From: MADRE2 sp964397015
Lineage (GTDB): Bacteria; Desulfobacterota; Desulfobacteria; Desulfobacterales; Desulfobacteraceae
Length of the DNA: 11,902 bases
Assembly: GCA_964397015.1 (NCBI GenBank)
Contig: CAYNHL010000113.1
Span: forward strand, 1-11,902
Direction of reading: 5' to 3'
The notes under the pieces are model-generated. The model made no database searches. It had not been told where the DNA came from and saw nothing but the letters and a program-made list of their open reading frames with translations. A program made the position numbers and the translations under genes. Positions 1 to 6,235 of this stretch are shown piece by piece. Each line of letters begins with the position of its first letter. Within the stretch, counting starts at the first letter, position 1.

Positions 1-44
1 TCCGAAAATAACATAAGAGCGGCACCTTCCGAAGCCAAAAAACT

Positions 45-62
45 TTACAACCAAAGTTGTAT
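45..62. promoter_or_regulatory. Palindromic operator, copy 1 (TTACAA-N6-TTGTAT)
   Basis: This 18-bp inverted repeat reads TTACAA CCAAAG TTGTAT and is a near-perfect dyad with a 6-bp centre. It abuts copy 2 with no gap, so the two dyads repeat with an 18-bp period. Its centre lies about 200 bp upstream of the transcription start predicted from the sigma-54 promoter at 228-244. That is a usual distance for the binding site of a sigma-54 activator (enhancer-binding protein). I do not recognise the factor. Confidence 0.55.
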
Positions 63-80
63 CCACAACCTTTGTTGTAA
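63..80. promoter_or_regulatory. Palindromic operator, copy 2 (CCACAA-N6-TTGTAA)
   Basis: The site reads CCACAA CCTTTG TTGTAA. It keeps the ACAA/TTGT core and 6-bp spacing of copies 1 and 3. It follows copy 1 immediately, an arrangement that suggests cooperative binding of two dimers. An extra GTTGT half-site follows at 84-88. The centre lies about 183 bp upstream of the predicted start. Confidence 0.55.
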
Positions 81-101
81 TATGTTGTCAATCCCCGGCT
101 G

Positions 102-134
102 CTGCAGCCTGTCACCTGACAGGGCAGGTTTTTT
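102..134 (+). terminator. Rho-independent terminator-like hairpin
   Basis: The arms CCTGTC (108-113) and GACAGG (118-123) close an ACCT loop. CTGC (102-105) can pair with GCAG (124-127) across a two-base bulge, and a run of six T follows at 129-134. This is the normal form of an intrinsic terminator on the plus strand. It probably ends a transcript that enters from the left edge of the window, and so insulates the operon downstream. Its T run overlaps operator copy 3. Confidence 0.5.
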
Positions 135-150
135 ACAACTTTTTTTGTAA
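133..150. promoter_or_regulatory. Palindromic operator, copy 3 (TTACAA-N6-TTGTAA)
   Basis: This is the perfect version of the dyad: TTACAA CTTTTT TTGTAA. It starts 70 bp after the start of copy 2, and its centre is about 113 bp upstream of the predicted sigma-54 start. Three copies of one motif in about 105 bp is strong evidence for a dedicated regulator, whose identity is unknown. Confidence 0.6.
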
Positions 151-198
151 ATCAGCCGCCTGAACCCGGACTGCAACTTACATAAAATAATTTAGTTA

Positions 199-211
199 AA
201 TCAGTTAGTTA
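199..211 (+). promoter_or_regulatory. Putative IHF binding site
   Basis: The 13 bases AATCAG TTAG TTA fit the IHF consensus WATCAR-N4-TTR at every fixed position, and A/T-rich sequence precedes them. The site lies between the palindromic operators and the -24 element, where IHF bends DNA at many sigma-54 promoters. It falls inside a direct repeat (TTAGTTAAAT at 192-201 and 205-214), so part of the match could be accidental. Confidence 0.45.
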
Positions 212-227
212 AATACTATCCTCCTTT

Positions 228-244
228 CTGGCACGCCGATTGCT
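228..244 (+). promoter_or_regulatory. Sigma-54 (-24/-12) promoter of the MFS carrier-acs operon
   Basis: The sequence CTGGCACG-CCGA-TTGCT matches the sigma-54 consensus YTGGCACG-N4-TTGCW at every defined position. The GG (230-231) and GC (242-243) are correctly 12 bp apart. Transcription should start near 255, giving a leader of about 73 nt to the ATG at 328. This promoter type needs an activator ATPase, which fits the operator copies and IHF-type site upstream. Confidence 0.8.
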
Positions 245-327
245 CCTGTAAAAAATGAATGACCTTTAAAAAACAGGCACCGTATCTGCCTTTCCCTCAA
301 CCGTCGTTTTTGAACAAGGAGCCCATT

Positions 328-1638
328 ATGAAAGAGGTAAAAAACATTGGATGGAGGGTCACACTGGCCGGGCTGGGAATCAATCTCGCCCTGGGTATTT
401 TATACACCTGGAGTATTTTCAAGGAATCCATCAAAGAGTCCATTGCTGCAGGGGATGGTCGCTTTGACTGGAATCCGGCAGCACTGAACGACCCTTACGC
501 AGTATGCTGTCTGATGTTTGCCTTTGCCATGATCCTGGCCGGCCGGGTCCAGGACAAAACCGGCCCCAAAATGACCGCTGTTCTGGGAGGTGTCCTGACC
601 GGGTCCGGCCTGATTCTCATCGCTTTTTCCTCTTCCTGGATCGTCTGGATACTGGGATTCGGTGTTTTAATGGGCGCGGGACTGGGGTTTGGTTATGCCT
701 CTGCAACCCCTCCGGCCATTAAATGGTTTCCCCCGGCCAAAACCGGCATGATAGCAGGAATTGTGGTGGCGGGATTCGGCCTGGCATCCGTGTATATCGC
801 CCCTTTAGGCACATGGTTGATCAGCCGGTTCGGGCTGAGCCAGTCTATGCTGATTTTCGGAGTGGCGTTTCTGGTGACAGTCTGCCTGCTGGCCCGGTTT
901 CTGATCAACCCGCCGGCCGGATATGTGCATCCCGATGCAAGGGCCACGGCCACCAGGCCTGCCGCACCGGCCGGCATCGATTTTTCCCCCGGGGAGATGA
1001 TGAAAACCGGCACATTCTACAAGCTTTGGCTCATGTTCTGCGTCGGTTCCGGGGCCGGACTCATGATCATCGGCAGCGTTGCCGGCATGGCAAAATCGGG
1101 CATGGGAGAGCTGGCATGGATAGTGGTGGCGCTCATGGCCGTGGGCAACGCCTCGGGCCGGGTGGCGGCAGGCATGCTGTCCGACAGGATCGGCAGGGCA
1201 AACACGTTGTTCATCATGATGTCTTTTCAGGCACTGATCATCTTTTCTCTCATGTTCATCGCACCGGGCCAGGTGGTTCTGCTGGTGACGGCAGCCACGT
1301 TAATCGGGTTCAATTACGGCACCAACCTGTCCTTGTTCCCGTCGGCCACCAAGGACTTTTTCGGCTTGAAAAACTTCGGGGTCAATTACGGGCTGGTTTT
1401 TTCCGCATGGGGAATCGGAGGGTTTATCTTTCCCAGGGTATCCCAGATGATCGTGGCCCATACCGGTACGCCCAGGATGGCCTACATCCTGGCAGCAGCC
1501 CTGCTGATGACCGGTGCCGTACTGGCCCTGATGACCAGAGCGCCAGGCCGTTCCAGCGGCCATGCCCGGGCGAACATGCCCCGGATGATAAGGCAGCCGC
1601 TTGCTGAAAGCCAGCCTGGCCCCGTTAACAATCGTTAA
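328..1638 (+). CDS. MFS transporter, OFA (oxalate/formate antiporter)-like; probable carboxylate carrier
   Basis: This is a 436-residue, 12-helix inner-membrane carrier of the major facilitator superfamily. The N-terminus (INLALGILYTWSIF, about residues 18-31) is typical of the OFA family. A motif-A-like loop, AGRVQDKTGPKM, follows helix 2. A second copy, GMLSDRIGRAN, sits near the middle of the C-terminal half. The C-terminus is a basic, Pro-rich tail of about 30 residues. I chose the ATG at 328 because AAGGAG lies just upstream and the predicted sigma-54 start (about 255) nearly touches the in-frame ATG at 259, whose extra 23 residues do not look like this family. It ends 50 nt before acetyl-CoA synthetase, so the two are probably one operon and the substrate is probably acetate or another short monocarboxylate. 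Oxalate/formate exchange is less likely. The substrate is an inference; the family call is firm. Confidence 0.88.
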   Translation: MKEVKNIGWRVTLAGLGINLALGILYTWSIFKESIKESIAAGDGRFDWNPAALNDPYAVCCLMFAFAMILAGRVQDKTGPKMTAVLGGVLTGSGLILIAFSSSWIVWILGFGVLMGAGLGFGYASATPPAIKWFPPAKTGMIAGIVVAGFGLASVYIAPLGTWLISRFGLSQSMLIFGVAFLVTVCLLARFLINPPAGYVHPDARATATRPAAPAGIDFSPGEMMKTGTFYKLWLMFCVGSGAGLMIIGSVAGMAKSGMGELAWIVVALMAVGNASGRVAAGMLSDRIGRANTLFIMMSFQALIIFSLMFIAPGQVVLLVTAATLIGFNYGTNLSLFPSATKDFFGLKNFGVNYGLVFSAWGIGGFIFPRVSQMIVAHTGTPRMAYILAAALLMTGAVLALMTRAPGRSSGHARANMPRMIRQPLAESQPGPVNNR

Positions 1639-1688
1639 AGTTCGAAAGTTGAATTATTGACCTTATATCTTGAAAAAAGGAGGCCCTC

Positions 1689-3653
1689 ATGACGCAAACT
1701 TCATTTCACGCCCCTGACGAATTTCGAAAAACCGCTTGGGTCAAGACCATGGATGAATACCACGCCCTTTACCGACAGTCTGTCGAAGATCCTGACTCCT
1801 TCTGGGCCGGCATGGCAGAAAACTTTCACTGGGAAAAAAAATGGGACACGGTACAAGAATACAACTATCATTTGTCAAAAGGTCCTGTCTCAATCAAATG
1901 GTTTATCAACGGCAGGACCAATATCACGTACAACTGCCTGGACCGGCATTTGCCCGACCGCAGAGACCAGACCGCACTGATATGGGAAGGCAACGATACA
2001 GGAGAAGATCTTACCCTCTCTTACGGACAGCTTTATGAAAAGGTGTGCATGTTTGCCAACGCCCTGAAAGAAAAAGGGGTGAAAAAAGGCGACCGTGTGG
2101 CCATCTACATGCCCATGATCCTGGAACTGGCCGTCACCATGCTGGCCTGTGCCCGTATAGGAGCGATTCATTCCATCGTGTTCGGCGGATTTTCAGCCGA
2201 AGCCCTTGCCGACCGGATTGAAGACAGCCAGTGCCGGGTGCTGGTAACCACGGACGGAGTGATGCGAGGGGCCAAGGCTGTCCTGCTGAAAACCGAAGCC
2301 GACAGGGCCATGGCCCTGTGCAGTGACCGGGGTCACCAGGTGGAAACCTGTTTTGTGGCAAAACGCACCGGATCGGACATCGACATGCTACCGGGCCGTG
2401 ATGTGTGGTGGCACGAGGCCGCCGAAGCCCAGTCACCCGAATGCCCGGTGGAATGGATGGATGCCGAAGATCCCCTTTTCATACTGTACACCTCGGGTTC
2501 CACCGGAAAACCCAAAGGGGTCCAGCACAATGTGGGCGGTTACATGGTGTACGCCGGCACCACCTTTAAATATATCTTCGATTACCATGACGGCGACATC
2601 TACTGGTGCACCGCGGACATCGGCTGGATCACGGGTCATTCCTACATCGTTTACGGCCCCTTGTCCCAGGGAGCGACCTCCCTGATGTTCGAAGGGGTGC
2701 CCACCTATCCTGACCCGGGCCGGTTCTGGGCCACGGTGGACAAATGGAAGGTAAACCAGTTCTACACCGCGCCAACCGCCATCCGGGCCCTGATGGCCCA
2801 GGGCGAAAAATGGGTAAAAAAATATGACCTGTCTTCCCTGCGCCTTCTGGGATCGGTGGGAGAACCCATCAATCCGGAAGCATGGCGCTGGTACCATACC
2901 CATGTGGGCAGGGGAGTCTGCCCCATAGTGGACACCTGGTGGCAAACCGAAACCGGCGGTATCATGATCTCGCCGCTGCCCTATGCAGTCGACCAGAAAC
3001 CAGGATCGGCCACCCTTCCCTTTTTCGGGATAAAACCGGTACTGCTCGATGAACAGGGAGAGGAGCTGGAAGGCGCCTGTGAAGGAATACTGGCTGTAAA
3101 GGAGCCCTGGCCCGGCCAGATGCGCACGGTGTACAACAATCACGACCGGTTCGGCAAAGTGTATTTCCAGATGTTTGACGGGTACTATTTTTCAGGGGAT
3201 GGGTGCCGCCGTGATGAAGACGGATATTACTGGATCACGGGACGGGTTGATGACGTCATAAACGTATCCGGCCACCGCATGGGCACCGCCGAGGTGGAAT
3301 CCGCACTGGTGAGCCACCCCCTGGTAGCTGAAGCCGCGGTTATCGGCTATCCTCACGACATCAAGGGCCAGGGAATCTATGCCTTTGTCACACTGGTGGC
3401 CAGCGCCGAGCCCGCCCCGGAACTTCCTGGAGAGCTTAAACAGCATGTGAGAAAAGAGATAGGCCCCATTGCCACCCCGGACATAATGAATTTTGCCCCG
3501 GCCCTGCCCAAGACCCGGTCCGGCAAAATCATGCGCCGGATCCTGCGCAAGATAGCCACCAATGAATTTGACCAGCTGGGGGACATATCCACCCTGGCGG
3601 ATTCCGACGTGGTTGGCAACCTGATTACCAGCCACAAGGCACTGGTCAGATAG
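1689..3653 (+). CDS. acs: Acetyl-CoA synthetase (AMP-forming acetate--CoA ligase)
   Basis: This 654-residue protein has the usual length for Acs. It makes acetyl-CoA, AMP and PPi from acetate, ATP and CoA in the cytoplasm. The nucleotide-binding loop YTSGSTGKPKG spans residues 267-277. DTWWQTETGG, the Acs-type A5 motif that also helps set the acetate pocket, lies about residues 417-426. The A8 hinge, ITGRVDDVINVSGHRMGTAE, precedes the C-terminal domain. PKTRSGKIMRR near residue 607 carries Lys613, the catalytic lysine that acetylation controls in other Acs enzymes. The start has a strong AAGGAGG six bases upstream. It follows the MFS carrier by 50 nt and probably shares its sigma-54 promoter. 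In a sulfate reducer it could scavenge acetate for biosynthesis or feed acetate oxidation. Propionyl-CoA synthetase is the main alternative, but the motifs and length favour Acs. Confidence 0.95.
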   Translation: MTQTSFHAPDEFRKTAWVKTMDEYHALYRQSVEDPDSFWAGMAENFHWEKKWDTVQEYNYHLSKGPVSIKWFINGRTNITYNCLDRHLPDRRDQTALIWEGNDTGEDLTLSYGQLYEKVCMFANALKEKGVKKGDRVAIYMPMILELAVTMLACARIGAIHSIVFGGFSAEALADRIEDSQCRVLVTTDGVMRGAKAVLLKTEADRAMALCSDRGHQVETCFVAKRTGSDIDMLPGRDVWWHEAAEAQSPECPVEWMDAEDPLFILYTSGSTGKPKGVQHNVGGYMVYAGTTFKYIFDYHDGDIYWCTADIGWITGHSYIVYGPLSQGATSLMFEGVPTYPDPGRFWATVDKWKVNQFYTAPTAIRALMAQGEKWVKKYDLSSLRLLGSVGEPINPEAWRWYHTHVGRGVCPIVDTWWQTETGGIMISPLPYAVDQKPGSATLPFFGIKPVLLDEQGEELEGACEGILAVKEPWPGQMRTVYNNHDRFGKVYFQMFDGYYFSGDGCRRDEDGYYWITGRVDDVINVSGHRMGTAEVESALVSHPLVAEAAVIGYPHDIKGQGIYAFVTLVASAEPAPELPGELKQHVRKEIGPIATPDIMNFAPALPKTRSGKIMRRILRKIATNEFDQLGDISTLADSDVVGNLITSHKALVR

Positions 3654-3668
3654 TTACTGATTCTCGAG

Positions 3669-3707
3669 CCTGGCGGCCCTGCACTTCAGGAATCCAGGGC
3701 CGCCAGG
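3669..3707. terminator. Strong hairpin between convergent genes (probable bidirectional terminator)
   Basis: Two perfect 13-bp arms, CCTGGCGGCCCTG (3669-3681) and CAGGGCCGCCAGG (3695-3707), enclose a 13-nt loop. The hairpin begins 16 bp after the acs stop and overlaps the last codons and stop of the minus-strand small gene. No T run follows on either strand, so it is not a canonical intrinsic terminator. It may act as a Rho-assisted terminator or a 3'-end stabiliser for both transcripts. Confidence 0.55.
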
Positions 3708-3877
3708 TCTGAAACACCAAGGGCCATCATCTTTATACTGGCAAGCGCGCGTCTTGCGTTTCGATCTATAAAAGGCATGTCGCCGCCATTCTGCCGCAAT
3801 TGTTCGAGCAGTTCGGCTGCCTGTCGAAGCTGCCGGTCAAGCGCCTGTATATCCACCTGGTTTCTGGGGTTTTCCAT
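3686..3877 (-). CDS. Small protein of unknown function (63 aa)
   Basis: I do not recognise this protein. It is short, soluble and rich in Gln, Leu, Arg and Asp, with a probable long helix (residues 9-30, DIQALDRQLRQAAELLEQLR) and a second helical half. No Cys, membrane segment or known motif is visible. The ATG at 3877 has GAGGAG just upstream (3-nt spacing, rather short). A TTG at 3895 would add six residues and overlap the stop of the CoA-ligase gene as TTGA, but the Shine-Dalgarno match favours the ATG. With 14 nt between it and the PaaK-like ligase, the two are probably co-transcribed, and it may be an accessory to that enzyme. Its last codons form part of the hairpin at 3669-3707. Confidence 0.6.
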   Translation of the reverse strand: MENPRNQVDIQALDRQLRQAAELLEQLRQNGGDMPFIDRNARRALASIKMMALGVSDLAALDS

Positions 3878-3891
3878 ATGCTCCTCGCAAA

Positions 3892-5217
3892 TCAATGTTT
3901 TTTTCGCAAATCCTTGAACCGCCGTGCCTTTACATCGTAACGGGGCAGCCGGCCGTATTCTGAATATTCTATCAAATAGCCCAGATTGGTCTTGAGCCTC
4001 AGCGCATCCCTGAGCCTGTCGTGAACATGCTCTTTTTCCACACCAGCAAGCAGTTCCACCTTCAGGGTGATCCGGTCCACATCCCCCTGCTTGTCCACGA
4101 TAATTTCAAATTCATCCCCCAGTCCCGAAATGGACCTGACCACCTCTTCGACCGCAGCCGGGGACAGCAGCACCCCTTTTACCTTTGTGATATCATCGGC
4201 CCGGCCCTGGACACCTCCCTTGATAAGCCTGAAAGTCCGGCCGCATTCACAACCTGCGTCATCCCACTGGATTATATCCTTGGAATCAAACCTGATGCAT
4301 GGCTGGGCAATACGGTCCAGGGCCGTGATCACCATTTTACCGCTCCTGCCTGGCTCATTGATGATACGGCCTGTATCCAGGTCTTCGATTTCGACCAGGA
4401 ACATGGCCTCGTTGACGTGCATGCCCATCGGCTGACAGGCACATTCAAAAGACCATGCCCCGATTTCGGTCGCACCTGAATGGTCGTAGACCTTGGCGCC
4501 AAAGGCTGATTCCATGCGTTTCTTTGTACTCGGAATGCCGGCTCCGGGTTCGCCGGCGCAGGTGATTTTCTCGATGGTCAAACCGGAAGGATCGATCCCC
4601 ATCTTTGTCCTGGCCACCTCGGCCATTCTCAGAACATAGGTGGGAGTAGCCATCATAGCCGTTGCCTTCAGCTCCTGTATTTTCAAAAGCCGGGCCTGGG
4701 TGTCAAGAACACCTCCCGGCACCACCTCGCATCCGAGTTTTTCAGCTGCATAATGCCCGGCCCAGAAGGCCACGAAAATATTGTATCCGAACGGGATAAA
4801 TACCCGGTCGGCCGGCCGGTATCCCTGGGCCCACAGGATATAGGACCAGCATTCAGACCACCATTCCCAGTCCTGCCAGGTATCGGGCTGATACACCGGC
4901 TGCCCGGTAGTGCCGCTGGTCTGTCTGAAGACAGACACTTCCTCCAGCGGCACACACAGGGCATCTCCATAGGGAAAGGGCGGCCTGCACTGAATCTTCT
5001 GCATCATTGATTTTTCGACTTTCGGGATCTTTTCGATCATGTCCAGTGACTTTATATCACCGGGTTCGATCCCGGCTTCGGAATAAAGCCGCCGGTGAAA
5101 CCTGGAATTTTCATAGGCCCATTTGAAAATTCGCTGGAATTTTTTCAGCTGAAGCCTCTGCAGTGTTTCAAGCGGCAATGTTTCCAGTACCGGATTCCAA
5201 TAGGCAGATTGTGTCAT
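3892..5217 (-). CDS. Phenylacetate--CoA ligase (PaaK) family AMP-forming ligase
   Basis: This 441-residue protein has the normal length of the PaaK branch of the adenylate-forming (ANL) superfamily. It should activate a carboxylic acid, probably aromatic, to its CoA thioester. Visible motifs are RQTSGTTGQPVY (residues 98-109, phosphate loop), SGATEIG (247-253, A5-like), a GRADD hinge motif (338-342), and a C-terminal domain with LPRYDVKARR near the end that carries the likely catalytic Lys. Four cysteines, FECAC (Cys259, Cys261) and GCECG (Cys323, Cys325), suggest a structural metal site as seen in many PaaK-like proteins. An AAAGGA lies upstream of the ATG. No other aromatic-degradation gene is present, so the substrate is open: phenylacetate, benzoate-type or indoleacetate. 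A 63-aa gene follows by 14 nt, and a PAS-LuxR regulator lies 112 nt upstream. Confidence 0.88.
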   Translation of the reverse strand: MTQSAYWNPVLETLPLETLQRLQLKKFQRIFKWAYENSRFHRRLYSEAGIEPGDIKSLDMIEKIPKVEKSMMQKIQCRPPFPYGDALCVPLEEVSVFRQTSGTTGQPVYQPDTWQDWEWWSECWSYILWAQGYRPADRVFIPFGYNIFVAFWAGHYAAEKLGCEVVPGGVLDTQARLLKIQELKATAMMATPTYVLRMAEVARTKMGIDPSGLTIEKITCAGEPGAGIPSTKKRMESAFGAKVYDHSGATEIGAWSFECACQPMGMHVNEAMFLVEIEDLDTGRIINEPGRSGKMVITALDRIAQPCIRFDSKDIIQWDDAGCECGRTFRLIKGGVQGRADDITKVKGVLLSPAAVEEVVRSISGLGDEFEIIVDKQGDVDRITLKVELLAGVEKEHVHDRLRDALRLKTNLGYLIEYSEYGRLPRYDVKARRFKDLRKKH

Positions 5218-5233
5218 GCTATCCGTCCTTTTC

Positions 5234-5259
5234 CTCTGATTAATGTTTTACTCTGATTA
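5234..5259. repeat. Direct repeat CTCTGATTA x2 upstream of the PaaK-like gene
   Basis: CTCTGATTA occurs at 5234-5242 and 5251-5259, start to start 17 bp. Read on the minus strand the unit is TAATCAGAG, and it sits just downstream of the putative -10 element of the CoA-ligase promoter. It could be a regulator site, for example for the neighbouring PAS-LuxR protein, or chance. Confidence 0.35.
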
Positions 5260-5287
5260 CCATAATGGGAAAAACACTAACGGACAA
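5259..5287 (-). promoter_or_regulatory. Putative sigma-70 promoter of the PaaK-like gene
   Basis: On the minus strand TTGTCC (plus 5282-5287) and TATGGT (plus 5259-5264) are separated by 17 bp, each with four of six consensus bases. The predicted start is near 5252, leaving a leader of about 35 nt to the ATG at 5217. This would let the ligase and small protein be expressed apart from the upstream regulator gene. Confidence 0.35.
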
Positions 5288-5307
5288 GAGGGATAAAAAG
5301 GGGGGAT

Positions 5308-5330
5308 AATGGGTAACTAAAGCACCCATT
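5308..5330 (-). terminator. Weak terminator-like inverted repeat after the PAS-LuxR gene
   Basis: Perfect 7-bp arms, AATGGGT (5308-5314) and ACCCATT (5324-5330), enclose a 9-nt loop right after the regulator stop codon. In minus-strand direction ATCCCCCC and a run of five T follow. The stem is short and the T run is about 8 nt away, so any termination is probably partial. Confidence 0.35.
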
Positions 5331-6232
5331 CATGACAATGAATTCAAAAAAGTCCTCAGGTTCAGGGCCTGGTTGGTCAGCCCGATTTTTTTGCGGATAT
5401 TCTTCCGGTAAAACGCGATGGTCTGGCTGGAAAGACCCATCATGCCGGCAATTTCCTTGGTACTCGAGCCATGCTTTACAAGATGTGCCACCTGGATTTC
5501 AGACGGGGTCAGCCCACGGTATTCCAGGGACAGGCGGTTTAAAAAAGGGGAGACAATGTCACTCAGCGTGGCCGAGATGATATCCATGAAGGCCTGCTGG
5601 CGGCTGTCGAGGTCGGTATGCTTGATTTTTTCGATATAGGGAAATACCAGCTCCCGGATATTGGAGACCAGCTGGTGCTCAAGTTCAGTCCTGTCTTCCT
5701 GCCTTTTCTTCAACAGCACCCGCAGGGCGGTGTTGACCTCTTCGAGCTTTCTCGTTTTTTCCTCCAGCTCAAAGGTACGCATGGAGACCCTTTTTTCGAG
5801 TTCGTCCTGGGTCTGTTCCAGGCGCTGTTTTTCTTTCTTAAGTTCGGAAATATCTGTGACGACTGCAAAACTGCCCTTGAACCGTCCATTGACATCAAAA
5901 TAAGGAGTGGGTGTCATGCGGGTGGTAATCGGGGTGCCGTCTTTCCTGATCCAGGTGATCTCGTAGGGCTCACGTCTGCCTTTTCGCCTGTGTTCAAGCT
6001 GTTCCATCAGAACGGCACGGTTCTTTTCATCGAGAAACCGTGTAACTTTCTGCCCAATGATTTCCTGCCTGGTTCTTTGCCACATCCGGCACAATGTATC
6101 ATTGGCATAGGTAGTCACCTGGTGCTCATCAATTTCACTGAGCCCGTCACCCATGGTCTCGACCAGCTTTCTATACCGCTGCTCACTGGTATAAAGGGCA
6201 CTGGCCCTATCAGGCTTAGGTTCGTCTTTCAT
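5330..6232 (-). CDS. PAS domain-containing LuxR-type transcriptional regulator
   Basis: This 300-residue protein has no membrane segment and no receiver domain. Residues about 15-130 form a PAS sensor domain that starts at EQRYRKLVETMGDGLSEID and closes with the PAC-type segment ITWIRKDGTPITTRMTPTP and GSFAVVTDISELK. Residues about 130-190 are strongly charged heptads, a likely coiled coil for dimerisation. The C-terminal 60 residues (LTPSEIQVAHLVKHGSSTKE and onward) are a LuxR/GerE helix-turn-helix, so it should bind DNA in response to a cytoplasmic ligand or redox cue. The PAS ligand cannot be read from sequence. Its start lies 3 nt after the DHH phosphoesterase stop, so it is probably translated from the same mRNA. 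It precedes the PaaK-like gene by 112 nt and is a natural candidate to control it. Acs is less likely as a target because sigma-54 promoters need a different (AAA+) activator. Confidence 0.88.
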   Translation of the reverse strand: MKDEPKPDRASALYTSEQRYRKLVETMGDGLSEIDEHQVTTYANDTLCRMWQRTRQEIIGQKVTRFLDEKNRAVLMEQLEHRRKGRREPYEITWIRKDGTPITTRMTPTPYFDVNGRFKGSFAVVTDISELKKEKQRLEQTQDELEKRVSMRTFELEEKTRKLEEVNTALRVLLKKRQEDRTELEHQLVSNIRELVFPYIEKIKHTDLDSRQQAFMDIISATLSDIVSPFLNRLSLEYRGLTPSEIQVAHLVKHGSSTKEIAGMMGLSSQTIAFYRKNIRKKIGLTNQALNLRTFLNSLS

Positions 6233-6235
6233 TAT

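Noticed and set aside
259..327. Upstream in-frame ATG for the MFS gene at 259
   Set aside because: It has no good Shine-Dalgarno sequence, lies about 4 nt from the predicted transcription start, and adds a Pro-rich stretch unlike OFA carriers; the ATG at 328 has AAGGAG upstream.
723..1607. Long alternative plus-strand open frame (294 codons) inside the MFS gene
   Set aside because: It lies wholly within the carrier gene in another frame. Its translation is rich in Arg, His, Gly and Pro with no membrane or domain pattern, the usual shadow of a GC-rich gene.
2433..3143. Antisense open frame of 236 codons inside acs
   Set aside because: No plausible domain, and it is fully explained by the codon structure of acs on the other strand.
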